NCBI GenBank assembly: GCA_965222765.1 | Contig: CBDCVG010000053.1 | Span: 13,294-77,293 of the forward strand | Direction: 5' to 3' | Origin: Caldora sp965222765 | GTDB taxonomy: Bacteria; Cyanobacteriota; Cyanobacteriia; Cyanobacteriales; Coleofasciculaceae | DNA length: 64,000 bases | In this document: piece by piece, positions 17,767 to 26,144 of the stretch | How the letters are laid out: each line of letters starts with the position of its first letter | Numbering within the stretch: the stretch's first letter is position 1 | The notes under the pieces: generated by a model | Seen by the model: only the letters and a program-made list of their open reading frames with translations | Told to the model about the DNA's origin: nothing | The model's database searches: none | Program-made: the position numbers and the translations under genes

Positions 17767-18540
17767 TCAAGCAAAGGTTGAAAAACCCAAATCTGGAGGA
17801 ATATCTTGCAGTCGTCCTGAACCAACTGCTTGGATAGCTTCCTTTAGGGAAATATCCCCAGTATAGAGAGCACGACCGATAATTACACCAGTTACATCCA
17901 AAGGTTCAAGAGCAAGCAGACTCAAAAGATCAGTAATGGAACTGACACCGCCGGAAGCAATCACAGGAATAGAAACTTTACTGGCAAGTTCTCTTAAGGT
18001 TTCCAGATTGGGACCGACGAGAGTACCATCGCGGTGAATATCAGTATAAATAATGGCAGCGACTCCCAAATTAGTCATTTGTTGAGCCAGTTCAGTTGCC
18101 ACAACTTCTGAAGTTTCTAACCAGCCGCGAGTGGCAACCTTACCTTGACGAGCATCAATACCTACTACAATTTTTCCGGGAAATTCTTGGCAAAGTTGTT
18201 CTACAAATGGTTGATCTTCTACTGCGGCAGTACCTAAAATCACTCGCTCGACACCAGTATCCAACAACTGGGTGACACCAGAGCGATCGCGCAATCCTCC
18301 TCCTACTTGTACTGGAATTGGTACTGCTTGGGCAATTGCTGCAATTGCTTTTGTATTTACCGGATATCCCTGCTTTGCACCATCGAGATCAACAACATGT
18401 AACCGTGTCGCTCCCTGCTCAACCCACTGGTGAGCAACTTCAATCGGGTTTTCATTAAACACTTGCGATCGCGCGTAGTCTCCCTGATACAAACGTACAC
18501 ACCGACCTTCAAGTAAATCAATTGCTGGGATAATTTCCAT
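17767..18540 (-). CDS. hisA: ProFAR isomerase of histidine synthesis
   Basis: It converts ProFAR to PRFAR (Amadori rearrangement), the fourth step of histidine synthesis. The 257-residue (beta-alpha)8 barrel starts MEIIPAIDLLEGRCVRLYQG with the catalytic Asp8, and has VVDLDGAKQG, VQVGGGLRDR, GIDARQGKVATRGW (second catalytic Asp), YTDIHRDGTLVGPN and VIASGGVSS (phosphate-binding). All key residues are intact. It is a single gene; other his genes are not in the window. Confidence 0.97.
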   Translation of the reverse strand: MEIIPAIDLLEGRCVRLYQGDYARSQVFNENPIEVAHQWVEQGATRLHVVDLDGAKQGYPVNTKAIAAIAQAVPIPVQVGGGLRDRSGVTQLLDTGVERVILGTAAVEDQPFVEQLCQEFPGKIVVGIDARQGKVATRGWLETSEVVATELAQQMTNLGVAAIIYTDIHRDGTLVGPNLETLRELASKVSIPVIASGGVSSITDLLSLLALEPLDVTGVIIGRALYTGDISLKEAIQAVGSGRLQDIPPDLGFSTFA

Positions 18541-18644
18541 AAATTGTTGTTTGTTGTTTGTTGTTGGTTGTTTGAGAATTGTCTCCCCTAGCTCCCCATC
18601 TCCCCCAACTCCCTATCTCCCCATCTCTGGGTCCCCGTGTCCTT

Positions 18645-20324
18645 TCATTCCCCAATCTCTAATTCTTGCAAAATTCTGAACCTGACATGGTTAATTGCCA
18701 ATTCACCAATAGAAACCTGTTCTTTTTTCACAGGAGCACCTTGACTCTTGAGGACTTCAAACTTAATGCCTTTACCCATCTCTACGTGATACCAAGCAAG
18801 ACCCATAAAAAAGCGGCTAGGGTAAGGTCCTCCTTCTACAATATCGTCTGGATTGGACTCCATAGGTAACCAACCTACTCCTGGCAGATAAAATTCCATC
18901 CAAACATGGTTAAAGTCTGGTATTAAAGGAATACCCATTTGGTCGGCATGGGCAGGACATTTGTAGCGACCTACAGTGCGACAAGCAATACCATTAAGAC
19001 GACATAAAGCGAGCAATAGTCCTAGATACTCTCCACAGGAGCCAATACCCCGCTCTAAAACCACATCTGGCGTATCTATATGGGGTCTAATACCGTAGGA
19101 GAGTTTATCGTAGACATAATTGCGAATACTGTAAATCTTACGCAGCAGATTTGTTTCCCTACCAATTGCTTCTTTGGCTGCACGCTGAATAATCTCCTTA
19201 TCCATAGCTAAGTTGTCATTATCTACCAGATAGCGACTTTCAAACTCTGGTGGTAACTCAGGAAGCTTCTCCACATCCCTTGGTGTCAAGCGGTATTTAA
19301 TACTACAGACTTCTAGAATTGCCCTCCAACCAAACAAGTGACATTCTCCTGGTTTAAGGGTATCGAATTTAAAGACCGCTACTCGCTGGCCATTCTCAAT
19401 TTCTTCAGTAAAAGGTATCCCTACTGATTCAATACTTTTAACCTTCTGTCGGTCAGTTTCCGCCGGTAGAGCAATGCGCCATTCCACCTCTTTTAACTCA
19501 ACTTCATCAAGGGGAGCAAGTTCCTCGACGTAGGACATTTCGATTAAATAACTATTGGAGAGAGCATACCGATCCTTAGGATCATAGTGTAAATAGAGGG
19601 GATGAATGAAACTGCGATCGCGGTACTGTAATTCGTAATTTGGATCAGCGTTCGGGTTATCTCGGATATAGGGCTCTTCACCGGCATAGGCAACGTAGAG
19701 GATATCCTCACCAGTATCAGGATTGCGGTAAAAAGTTAAACCAGTCGGATTTTCAAAAGGTGTCAGCACGCTGAATTTAATTTCACCAGTTCCTCTGTCT
19801 AGACAGTAAACTGTCTGTTCGGCAATGTCTGAAACCCAAAGCTCCTCATCCCTTACCGTAATATTCTCAACTCCGACCCCCGGAGCATACAGCCGGGTAA
19901 TTTCACGACTTGTATCCCGGCTATAGATGAAAATATACCCGGCTTTTTTGCAGGTGATATAGATAGTGGAGTCCTTGACAGCAATGCCGTTAGCTGCATA
20001 AGGGAGACTAACAAAGTGCTGTAACTGTAAATCATCACCTAGTTGGCAAAAGTAAACTTGCTCTTGTTGGGTTAGCCAAAGGGTATTTCCTGAGATTGCC
20101 AAACCAAAAGCATCAGGAAAATTTAACTCCCGAGAAGGATTTAAAATAGTTGTATTATCATTAAGGGGGTCTATTTGCAGAAGATAACCACTCCTGGCAT
20201 CGATCGCAAGCAGTTTTTCCCCCCAAGATGCTATGCCTTGCAAAGCTGAGGCACCAATCGGTCTAATTGTACGTAACCAAGGATTATGTTTGGCTAAAAT
20301 AGAAGAAGCTGACTCAGGAATCAT
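18645..20324 (-). CDS. propeller-transglutaminase fusion protein
   Basis: 559 residues. Residues 1-230 contain repeated blades of the NHL/SMP-30 kind (GIASWGEKLLAIDARSGYLL, ITVRDEELWVSDIAEQTVYC, GLTFYRNPDTGEDILYVAY). Residues 230-380 form a beta-sandwich linker. From 385 comes a transglutaminase-like domain: Cys430 in GIGSCGEYLGLL, His473 in FNHVWMEF and a following ESNPDD for the acid. Such domains act as cysteine peptidases or amide transferases. There is no signal peptide, so it is probably cytoplasmic. It is not obviously linked to hisA, which follows 104 bp downstream. Confidence 0.8.
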   Translation of the reverse strand: MIPESASSILAKHNPWLRTIRPIGASALQGIASWGEKLLAIDARSGYLLQIDPLNDNTTILNPSRELNFPDAFGLAISGNTLWLTQQEQVYFCQLGDDLQLQHFVSLPYAANGIAVKDSTIYITCKKAGYIFIYSRDTSREITRLYAPGVGVENITVRDEELWVSDIAEQTVYCLDRGTGEIKFSVLTPFENPTGLTFYRNPDTGEDILYVAYAGEEPYIRDNPNADPNYELQYRDRSFIHPLYLHYDPKDRYALSNSYLIEMSYVEELAPLDEVELKEVEWRIALPAETDRQKVKSIESVGIPFTEEIENGQRVAVFKFDTLKPGECHLFGWRAILEVCSIKYRLTPRDVEKLPELPPEFESRYLVDNDNLAMDKEIIQRAAKEAIGRETNLLRKIYSIRNYVYDKLSYGIRPHIDTPDVVLERGIGSCGEYLGLLLALCRLNGIACRTVGRYKCPAHADQMGIPLIPDFNHVWMEFYLPGVGWLPMESNPDDIVEGGPYPSRFFMGLAWYHVEMGKGIKFEVLKSQGAPVKKEQVSIGELAINHVRFRILQELEIGE

Positions 20325-20664
20325 GTGAAGTCTAGATAAAGATTTGGATAAGATTGCTAACCCAGGTAGTGATGCATCAGTTTCTTCTATTAAGATTGAA
20401 GCTCAGGCAGCTGTTCTATTACAAACTTGATTATCATAGATTTGTAATCCCTGTCCTGGAACCTAAACTGCTGCTATGTCATCCTTATGTATAGAATGAC
20501 TCTGCTCTACCGAATAGTATAAGTGTTGCAAAATAATAAGTATAAGGAATCTGCTAGATAGAATCACAAGACAGTTGGCTGAACTCTTCTGTTGAGACTA
20601 TTGATTAATTCTCTTAACTATCGCGCAACAACTCTAGTACTCGCATTATGGTTTTGTTTATATC

Positions 20665-21462
20665 ATGGTTTTGTTCAAACGCTCATCACGCTTTCTCATT
20701 CTGTCTACCGCTTTAACTTTAGGTCTTGCAGTCAATGTCCCAGGACGGGTGCAAGCTCAAACTGCTCCATCCCTCAGTAGTCAGCTGCCAGAGCCAGGAG
20801 AAAATTACCACCAGACAACACCTTCGGCAGAAACTCTGCTTAGCAGTTCCTTCCGTGCTCCACGACGCATCTCAGGAGAAGGTCAACCTGTTAATACTGA
20901 AAGCGGAGGTAGGCGAGGTCCTCAATGCATGGAGAATAATAGTATACCTGTACCCTTGGTTCCAGCTTCTGGGATAGGAGAAACGCTTGCTGAATATCCA
21001 ACGATTTCCTGGTATCTGCCCGAAACAACAGCTCAAGGAGTAGAATTTGTTCTGCAGGATGCAGATGGGCAGGAAGTTTACTCCGTTAATTATGCCTTGG
21101 CGCAGTCTGAGAAAGGTGTTGTGGAACCGGGCATTATGAGTTTAACTATTCCTCCCTTTGCCAAAATGTCTCCCTTGGAGATTGGTAAGGAATATAACTG
21201 GAAACTCAAGGTAATGTGTGACCGGGGTGACTCTTCGTCCTTCAAATATGAATTAGGAGGAGGTCTCAAGCGAGTCACCATCAACCCAACTTTAGAGCGT
21301 CGTATCCAGCAGGCTACTCCCCAAGAACGTGTTGCCCTATATACAGAAGCTCGGTTATGGTATGAGACATTAAATACAATGCTAGAACTACAGCAGGAGA
21401 GTCCTAACGATCAAGAACTAGCATCGACCTGGGATAAACTACTGAGCTCGGTAGGTTTATAA
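20665..21462 (+). CDS. DUF928 secreted protein (copy 1)
   Basis: 265 residues. The signal peptide runs about 1-31 (SSRFLILSTALTLGLAVNVP, cut near VQAQT). A disordered Ser/Pro/Thr linker follows, then the DUF928 domain: FRAPRRISGEGQP, GGRRGPQCM, YPTISWYLPETTAQGVEFVL, DGQEVYSVNYAL, PGIMSLTIPPFAKMSPLEIG, YNWKLKVMCDR. Two Cys are conserved (QCM and MCD). The family is cyanobacterial, exported, and often next to CHASE2 proteins; its biochemical role is unknown. Confidence 0.85.
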   Translation: MVLFKRSSRFLILSTALTLGLAVNVPGRVQAQTAPSLSSQLPEPGENYHQTTPSAETLLSSSFRAPRRISGEGQPVNTESGGRRGPQCMENNSIPVPLVPASGIGETLAEYPTISWYLPETTAQGVEFVLQDADGQEVYSVNYALAQSEKGVVEPGIMSLTIPPFAKMSPLEIGKEYNWKLKVMCDRGDSSSFKYELGGGLKRVTINPTLERRIQQATPQERVALYTEARLWYETLNTMLELQQESPNDQELASTWDKLLSSVGL

Positions 21463-21679
21463 AACACTTTCCCAGAACTAGTGCAAAAAAGCAGAAGGCA
21501 GTTACCATGAAGGACTTTGCTCTATCGAATAGTATAAGTGTTGCAAAATAATAAGTATAAACATTCTACTAGGTAGAATCATAAAAGATGTTGACTTAAC
21601 TCTTCTGTTTGGTCTATTGATTAATTCTCTTATTATTGCGCAACAACTCTAATAGTCGCATTATAGCTTTGTTTATATC

Positions 21680-22477
21680 ATGGTTTTGTTCAAAAGCTCA
21701 TCACGCATCCTAATTCTATCTACCGCTTTAACTTTAGGTCTTGCCGTTAATGTCCCAGGACTAGTGCAAGCTAAGTTAAACTCCCCATCTCCCAGTACTC
21801 AGCTGCCAGAGCAAGGGGAAAATTTGCACCAGACAACACTTTCGGCAGAAACTCTGCTTAGCAGCTCCTTCCGGGCACCACGACGCTCCTCAGGACAAGG
21901 TCAACCTGTTAATACTGATATCGGAGGTACTCGAGGTCCTCAATGCATGAAGCATAAGACTTTACCGGTTCTCCTGGTTCCAGCCTCTGGGATAGGAAAA
22001 ACAGTTGCTGAATATCCTACAGTTTCTTGGTATTTGCCCGAAACCACAGCTCAAGGAGTAGAATTTGTTCTGCAGGATGCAAATGGGCAGGAAGTTTACT
22101 CTGTCAGTTATGCCTTGGCACAATCTGAGGAAGGTCTTGTGGAACCAGGTATTATGAGCTTAACTATTCCTCCTTTTGCTAAAATGTCTCCCTTGGAGAT
22201 CGGTAAGGAATATAGCTGGAAGCTCAAGGTGATGTGCGACAGATGGGAGTCTTCATCCTTATATGAATTGGAGGGAAGACTCAAACGAGTTGCTATCAAC
22301 CCAACTTTGGAACATCGTATCCAGCAGGCTACTCCCTATGAACGTTTTGCCCTATATCAAGAAGCTGATGTATGGTATGAGACATTGAATACAATGCTAG
22401 AACTGCAGCAGGAGAGTCCTAACAACAAAGAACTAGCATCTGCCTGGGATAAACTACTTGAATCGGTAGGTCTATAA
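21680..22477 (+). CDS. DUF928 secreted protein (copy 2)
   Basis: 265 residues, a close paralogue of the gene before it, with the same signal peptide and domain order. The differences are mainly in the linker after the signal peptide (KLNSPSPSTQLPEQG) and around GPQCMKHKTLPVL. The duplicated upstream region implies it is controlled like copy 1. ATG 21680 is fixed by the conserved leader TTTATATCATGG. Confidence 0.85.
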   Translation: MVLFKSSSRILILSTALTLGLAVNVPGLVQAKLNSPSPSTQLPEQGENLHQTTLSAETLLSSSFRAPRRSSGQGQPVNTDIGGTRGPQCMKHKTLPVLLVPASGIGKTVAEYPTVSWYLPETTAQGVEFVLQDANGQEVYSVSYALAQSEEGLVEPGIMSLTIPPFAKMSPLEIGKEYSWKLKVMCDRWESSSLYELEGRLKRVAINPTLEHRIQQATPYERFALYQEADVWYETLNTMLELQQESPNNKELASAWDKLLESVGL

Positions 22478-22537
22478 ACCACTTTCCTAGAACTAGGCAT
22501 CAAGAACGGTTAACAACAACTAACAACCAACACTGCC

Positions 22538-23335
22538 ATGCCACATACAAGGTTCAATTTTGGTCAATTTACTCTAGCACTCTCCCTGCCATTAGCTCTG
22601 AGTGCAAGTTGTTTAGCTCTGTTCGGGATGTCTGAAGTCCTGCTTGCCCAAGGAATACCAGAACGTTGGGAATCTCAGAACTATAAAGCACCCTCGAATA
22701 TTGGTGCGCCTGGACGTACAAGGGAAGCAGGAACCCGCTCTCTTAACCGCAGTTGTGATAGTAATGGTCAACAGCTAACAGCTTTGCTTCCGAAGAGTCA
22801 ATTTGGGGTAACATCGGCACAATACCCAACATTGTTTGTGTATATGCCTGCCTTTGGAACTGAGACATTGCCCATGCCAGTGGAGTTTGTTTTAGAGGCT
22901 CAAGATGGTCAAGAAGTCTATAAAACCACTTTCAAAACCAGTGGAATTCCAGGCATTTTGACTTTTGGTATGCCGACAAGGGCAGGTTTATCACCTTTGA
23001 AGGTAGATCAGGATTATCATTGGCGTTTCTCTGTGATTTGCAATGAAAATGAGCGATCGCAAGATATAGTTGTCGGAGGGGTAGTTAGACGGGTAGAACT
23101 TGACTCTACACTGAAAGAGCGGCTGATGGTAGCATCACCAGAAGAGCAAGTTGAGCTTTATGCAGAGGAAGGAATTTGGCAGGATGCCCTGTTAACTCTG
23201 GTTCAGCTACGTCGTGATAATCCCACAGATGTAAAACTAGCAGCTGATTGGGAAAAATTGTTGAAAGCTGTTGATCTTGGGGATATTGCTCAAGAGCCAA
23301 TAGAGACAATGTCAACAACTACCTTAAGGGAATAA
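22538..23335 (+). CDS. DUF928 secreted protein (copy 3, divergent)
   Basis: 265 residues starting MPHTRFNFGQ with a signal peptide to about residue 37 (ALSLPLALSASCLALFG, then LLAQG). DUF928 features: SQNYKAPSNIGAPGR, YPTLFVYMPAFG, QDGQEVYKTTF, PGILTFGMPT, YHWRFSVICNENERS. It is more distant from copies 1 and 2 and lacks their leader sequence. It lies only 60 bp after copy 2, so read-through transcription is likely. Confidence 0.85.
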   Translation: MPHTRFNFGQFTLALSLPLALSASCLALFGMSEVLLAQGIPERWESQNYKAPSNIGAPGRTREAGTRSLNRSCDSNGQQLTALLPKSQFGVTSAQYPTLFVYMPAFGTETLPMPVEFVLEAQDGQEVYKTTFKTSGIPGILTFGMPTRAGLSPLKVDQDYHWRFSVICNENERSQDIVVGGVVRRVELDSTLKERLMVASPEEQVELYAEEGIWQDALLTLVQLRRDNPTDVKLAADWEKLLKAVDLGDIAQEPIETMSTTTLRE

Positions 23336-23446
23336 GAGTTAAGCATTGACAGAAATCATTAGATATGCAGCTATATCTATTCGAGATTTTGGTGTAATTT
23401 TTCCAATGCAGATTAGCGATCGCCTACGGTGACATTGATTTAATTA

Positions 23447-23512
23447 GGGCTTGCTACATGAGTGTGGAAGCTATACTATACATTGCTGTCAATAGACTTA
23501 TTCAGCAAGCCC
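23447..23512. mobile_element. MITE family 2, 66-bp minimal copy upstream of icd
   Basis: Ends GGGCTTGCT and AGCAAGCCC are flanked on both sides by TAATTA (23441-23446 and 23513-23518), a perfect 6-bp target duplication. The right end extended inward (reverse strand GGGCTTGCTGAATAAGTCTA) is identical to the left end of the copy at 45304. The element ends 16 bp before the icd ATG, so it must lie within the icd leader or promoter. Confidence 0.85.
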
Positions 23513-23528
23513 TAATTAGACAGCATCT

Positions 23529-24953
23529 ATGTACGACAAAATTACACCTCCAAATACCGGATCTCCCATTACTTTCAAAGATGGTGAACCAGTTGTTCCC
23601 GATAACCCGATTATTCCCTTCATTCGTGGAGATGGTACTGGTGTCGATATTTGGCCTGCCGCTCAGAAGGTAATTGATGCTGCTGTCAACTCTGCCTACG
23701 GTGACAAGCGCCAAATTAGCTGGTTTAAAATCTATGCTGGTGACGAAGCCTGTGACAAGTACGGCACTTATCAATACCTACCCGAAGATACTCTCCAAGC
23801 AATTCAAGAATACGGTATTGCCATCAAAGGACCTTTAACAACCCCAGTGGGGGGTGGTATCCGTTCCTTGAACGTTGCTTTGCGACAAATTAATGACCTC
23901 TATGCCTGTGTACGTCCTTGTAAATACTACCCAGGAACCCCCTCTCCCCATAAAACCCCTGAGCAACTTGATGTCATTGTCTACCGGGAGAATACAGAAG
24001 ATATCTATTTGGGAATTGAGTGGCCTCAAGGTAATGAAATCGGTAACAAACTGATTGCCCTACTCAATAATGAATTGATTCCAGGAACCCCAGAACACGG
24101 GAAAAAGCAGATTCCTCTAGATTCTGGGATTGGTATTAAACCTATCAGTAAAATTGGTTCCCAACGTTTGGTACGCCGTGCTATCCAGCACGCTCTTCGA
24201 TTACCAAAAGCTAAGCAACAAGTGACTTTGGTGCATAAAGGCAATATTATGAAATACACCGAAGGAGCTTTCAGGGATTGGGGCTATGAGCTAGCTGTGA
24301 CAGAATTCCGGCATGAATGTGTAACGGAACGGGAATCTTGGATTCTTAGTAACAAGGACGGAAATCCAGATATTACCTTAGAAGAGAATGCTCGTAAGAT
24401 TGAGCCCGGTTACGATTCCCTAACACCGGAGAAACAGGCAACAATTACTCGTGAAGTAGAAGATGTTCTTAATTTGATCTGGGATACCCATGGTAATGGT
24501 CAATGGCAAAATAAGGTAATGATCAATGACCGGATTGCTGACAGTATTTTCCAACAAATTCAGACACGACCGGCAGAATATTCGATTCTTGCCACAATGA
24601 ACTTGAATGGAGATTATATTTCCGACGCAGCTGCGGCAATCGTAGGTGGGTTAGGAATGGGACCAGGAGCTAATATTGGCGACACTTGTGCAATTTTTGA
24701 AGCAACTCATGGTACGGCACCTAAACATGCTGGTTTAGACCGGATTAACCCTGGTTCAGTTATTCTATCGGGAGTAATGATGCTAGAGTTTATGGGTTGG
24801 CAAGAAGCTGCCGAGCTAATTAAGCAAGGAATAGGTAAAGCGATCGCTAATCGGGAAGTGACTTATGATTTAGCTCGGTTGATAACCCCACCAGTAGAGC
24901 CACCTTTGAAATGTTCTGAGTTTGCCCAAGCAATTATCAAACACTTTGGTTAA
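23529..24953 (+). CDS. icd: NADP-dependent isocitrate dehydrogenase
   Basis: It oxidises isocitrate to 2-oxoglutarate, the carbon skeleton for ammonium assimilation and the nitrogen-status signal in cyanobacteria. The 474 residues match the cyanobacterial prokaryote-type enzyme. Visible: FIRGDGTGVDIWPA, the isocitrate-binding serine region GGGIRSLNVALRQ, VYRENTEDIYLGIEW, VHKGNIMKYTEGAF, NLNGDYISDAAAAIVGG and FEATHGTAPKHAG with the NADP site. The start MYDKITPP is usual. A MITE copy has landed right upstream; I found no NtcA box (GTA-N8-TAC) between 23336 and 23528. Confidence 0.97.
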   Translation: MYDKITPPNTGSPITFKDGEPVVPDNPIIPFIRGDGTGVDIWPAAQKVIDAAVNSAYGDKRQISWFKIYAGDEACDKYGTYQYLPEDTLQAIQEYGIAIKGPLTTPVGGGIRSLNVALRQINDLYACVRPCKYYPGTPSPHKTPEQLDVIVYRENTEDIYLGIEWPQGNEIGNKLIALLNNELIPGTPEHGKKQIPLDSGIGIKPISKIGSQRLVRRAIQHALRLPKAKQQVTLVHKGNIMKYTEGAFRDWGYELAVTEFRHECVTERESWILSNKDGNPDITLEENARKIEPGYDSLTPEKQATITREVEDVLNLIWDTHGNGQWQNKVMINDRIADSIFQQIQTRPAEYSILATMNLNGDYISDAAAAIVGGLGMGPGANIGDTCAIFEATHGTAPKHAGLDRINPGSVILSGVMMLEFMGWQEAAELIKQGIGKAIANREVTYDLARLITPPVEPPLKCSEFAQAIIKHFG

Positions 24954-25126
24954 GGGATTCCTAAAAACATCCCATTTCATGAAAGGTAGGGGAGATGGGA
25001 AACAACATAGAAATTAGCAATTAGCAATTCTCAATTCCCCTTGCTTTTCTTGAAGCTACTGTAGGTAGAATTAAAAAACAAAGTCAGGGTTACCTGACAA
25101 TTGGAATTTCTACAGAAAATACAGAC

Positions 25127-25345
25127 ATGGCTCCTAATACTTCAAGCAACTTATCACTAACAAAACCAATTAATCCTGAGGAACCCTTACCTAGGGAATT
25201 AGTGGCTGCTATAGCAGAAGAAAATACTGACTCAGAGAACAACGATGATGATCCTGGCTACGATGAGCCAACTTGCCACTGGACTCCTACCAAACACCTA
25301 GATGAAAATTGTGGTGAAGGAGTAATATGTCCTCCCTGTGGTTGA
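25127..25345 (+). CDS. acidic Cys-rich mini-protein, unknown; precursor-like
   Basis: 72 residues from ATG 25127. The first 50 are leader-like and very acidic (EEPLPRELVAAIAEEN, then SENNDDDPGYDEP). The last 23 hold all four cysteines (CHWTPTKHLDENC and GEGVICPPCG) and end in CxxCG. The layout (helical acidic leader, short Cys/Thr/Ser-containing tail) resembles RiPP precursors, but no modification enzyme or exporter is adjacent; a small metal-binding protein is the alternative. It stands alone between icd and a NUDIX gene. Confidence 0.6.
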   Translation: MAPNTSSNLSLTKPINPEEPLPRELVAAIAEENTDSENNDDDPGYDEPTCHWTPTKHLDENCGEGVICPPCG

Positions 25346-25438
25346 GCTAATTTAAGCGATCGCGCAATTATTCAAAAGGTAGACTATTCTCTAGTCCCAA
25401 AGTTAGACTATATAAAACTACATAGTCTATAATTTCTT

Positions 25439-25987
25439 ATGCCATTTGGTCAAGAGCCCCCCCAACTCCTCAAGCAACACCTGTTCTATCAGGGACGCAG
25501 ATTTAACTTTGAAGTCAACTCTTTGCGTTTACCTAACAAATCAGAAGGGGAATGGGAATGCATTCGTCACCCAGGTGGTGCTCTAGCTGTACCGGTAACT
25601 TCAGAGGGTAAACTTGTCCTAGTAAGACAATATCGATTTACTCTTCAAGGACGTATTTTAGAGTTTCCCGCTGGCACAATTGAAACTCATGAAGAACCCT
25701 TAACAACTATCCAGCGAGAAATTGAAGAAGAAACCGGCTACACTGCCCATAGTTGGCAATCCCTAGGGCAATTCCCTATTGCTCCTGGCTATTCTGATGA
25801 ATATATTTACAGCTTTCTTGCCCAGGATTTGGAAAAACTAGAAATCCCCCCCCAGCAGGATGATGACGAAGATATCGAAGTCGTATTGATGGCTCCTGAA
25901 GAATTAGAGCAAGCTATTCTATCTGGTGAACCAGTAGATGCTAAATCAATTTGTAGCTTAGTTCTAGCGCGTCCATTTTTGAATTAG
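25439..25987 (+). CDS. NUDIX hydrolase, ADP-ribose pyrophosphatase type
   Basis: 182 residues. The Nudix box (GTIETHEEPLTTIQ then REIEEETGY, residues about 80-102) is complete with its metal-binding REIEEE. VPVTSEGKLVLVRQYRFTLQ before it and GYSDEYIYSFLAQDL after it are the pattern of the ADP-ribose pyrophosphatase subgroup (NudF-like), which hydrolyses ADP-ribose to AMP and ribose 5-phosphate. The start at ATG 25439 gives MPFGQEPPQLL. Substrate assignment is by subgroup only. Confidence 0.88.
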   Translation: MPFGQEPPQLLKQHLFYQGRRFNFEVNSLRLPNKSEGEWECIRHPGGALAVPVTSEGKLVLVRQYRFTLQGRILEFPAGTIETHEEPLTTIQREIEEETGYTAHSWQSLGQFPIAPGYSDEYIYSFLAQDLEKLEIPPQQDDDEDIEVVLMAPEELEQAILSGEPVDAKSICSLVLARPFLN

Positions 25988-26144
25988 CTGACTGTTAATT
26001 GCTAATTGCTAGTTGCTAATTGTTAAGTTGATCTTCACCTAGAAAGCAAAGCATATTCTCAGGAGAATGAGAGGTATTGTATGTAGTTGTTTGTTGTTTT
26101 TTTGACGAACAACCAACCACAAACAACAAATAACAAATAACAGT

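Larger units (their letters stand above)
20497..22477 (+). repeat. tandem duplication of a DUF928 gene with its promoter region
   Basis: About 165 bp upstream of the first gene (20500-20664: GAATAGTATAAGTGTTGC, then AAAATAATAAGTATAA and GATTAATTCTCTTA) recur with few changes upstream of the second (21515-21679), and the genes themselves are close paralogues. The duplicated unit is about 1,015 bp. Conservation of the leader suggests it carries the promoter and 5' UTR. Confidence 0.8.

Noticed and set aside
23336..23528. NtcA binding box (GTA-N8-TAC) upstream of icd
   Set aside because: I scanned both elements by eye and found no matching pair with correct spacing.
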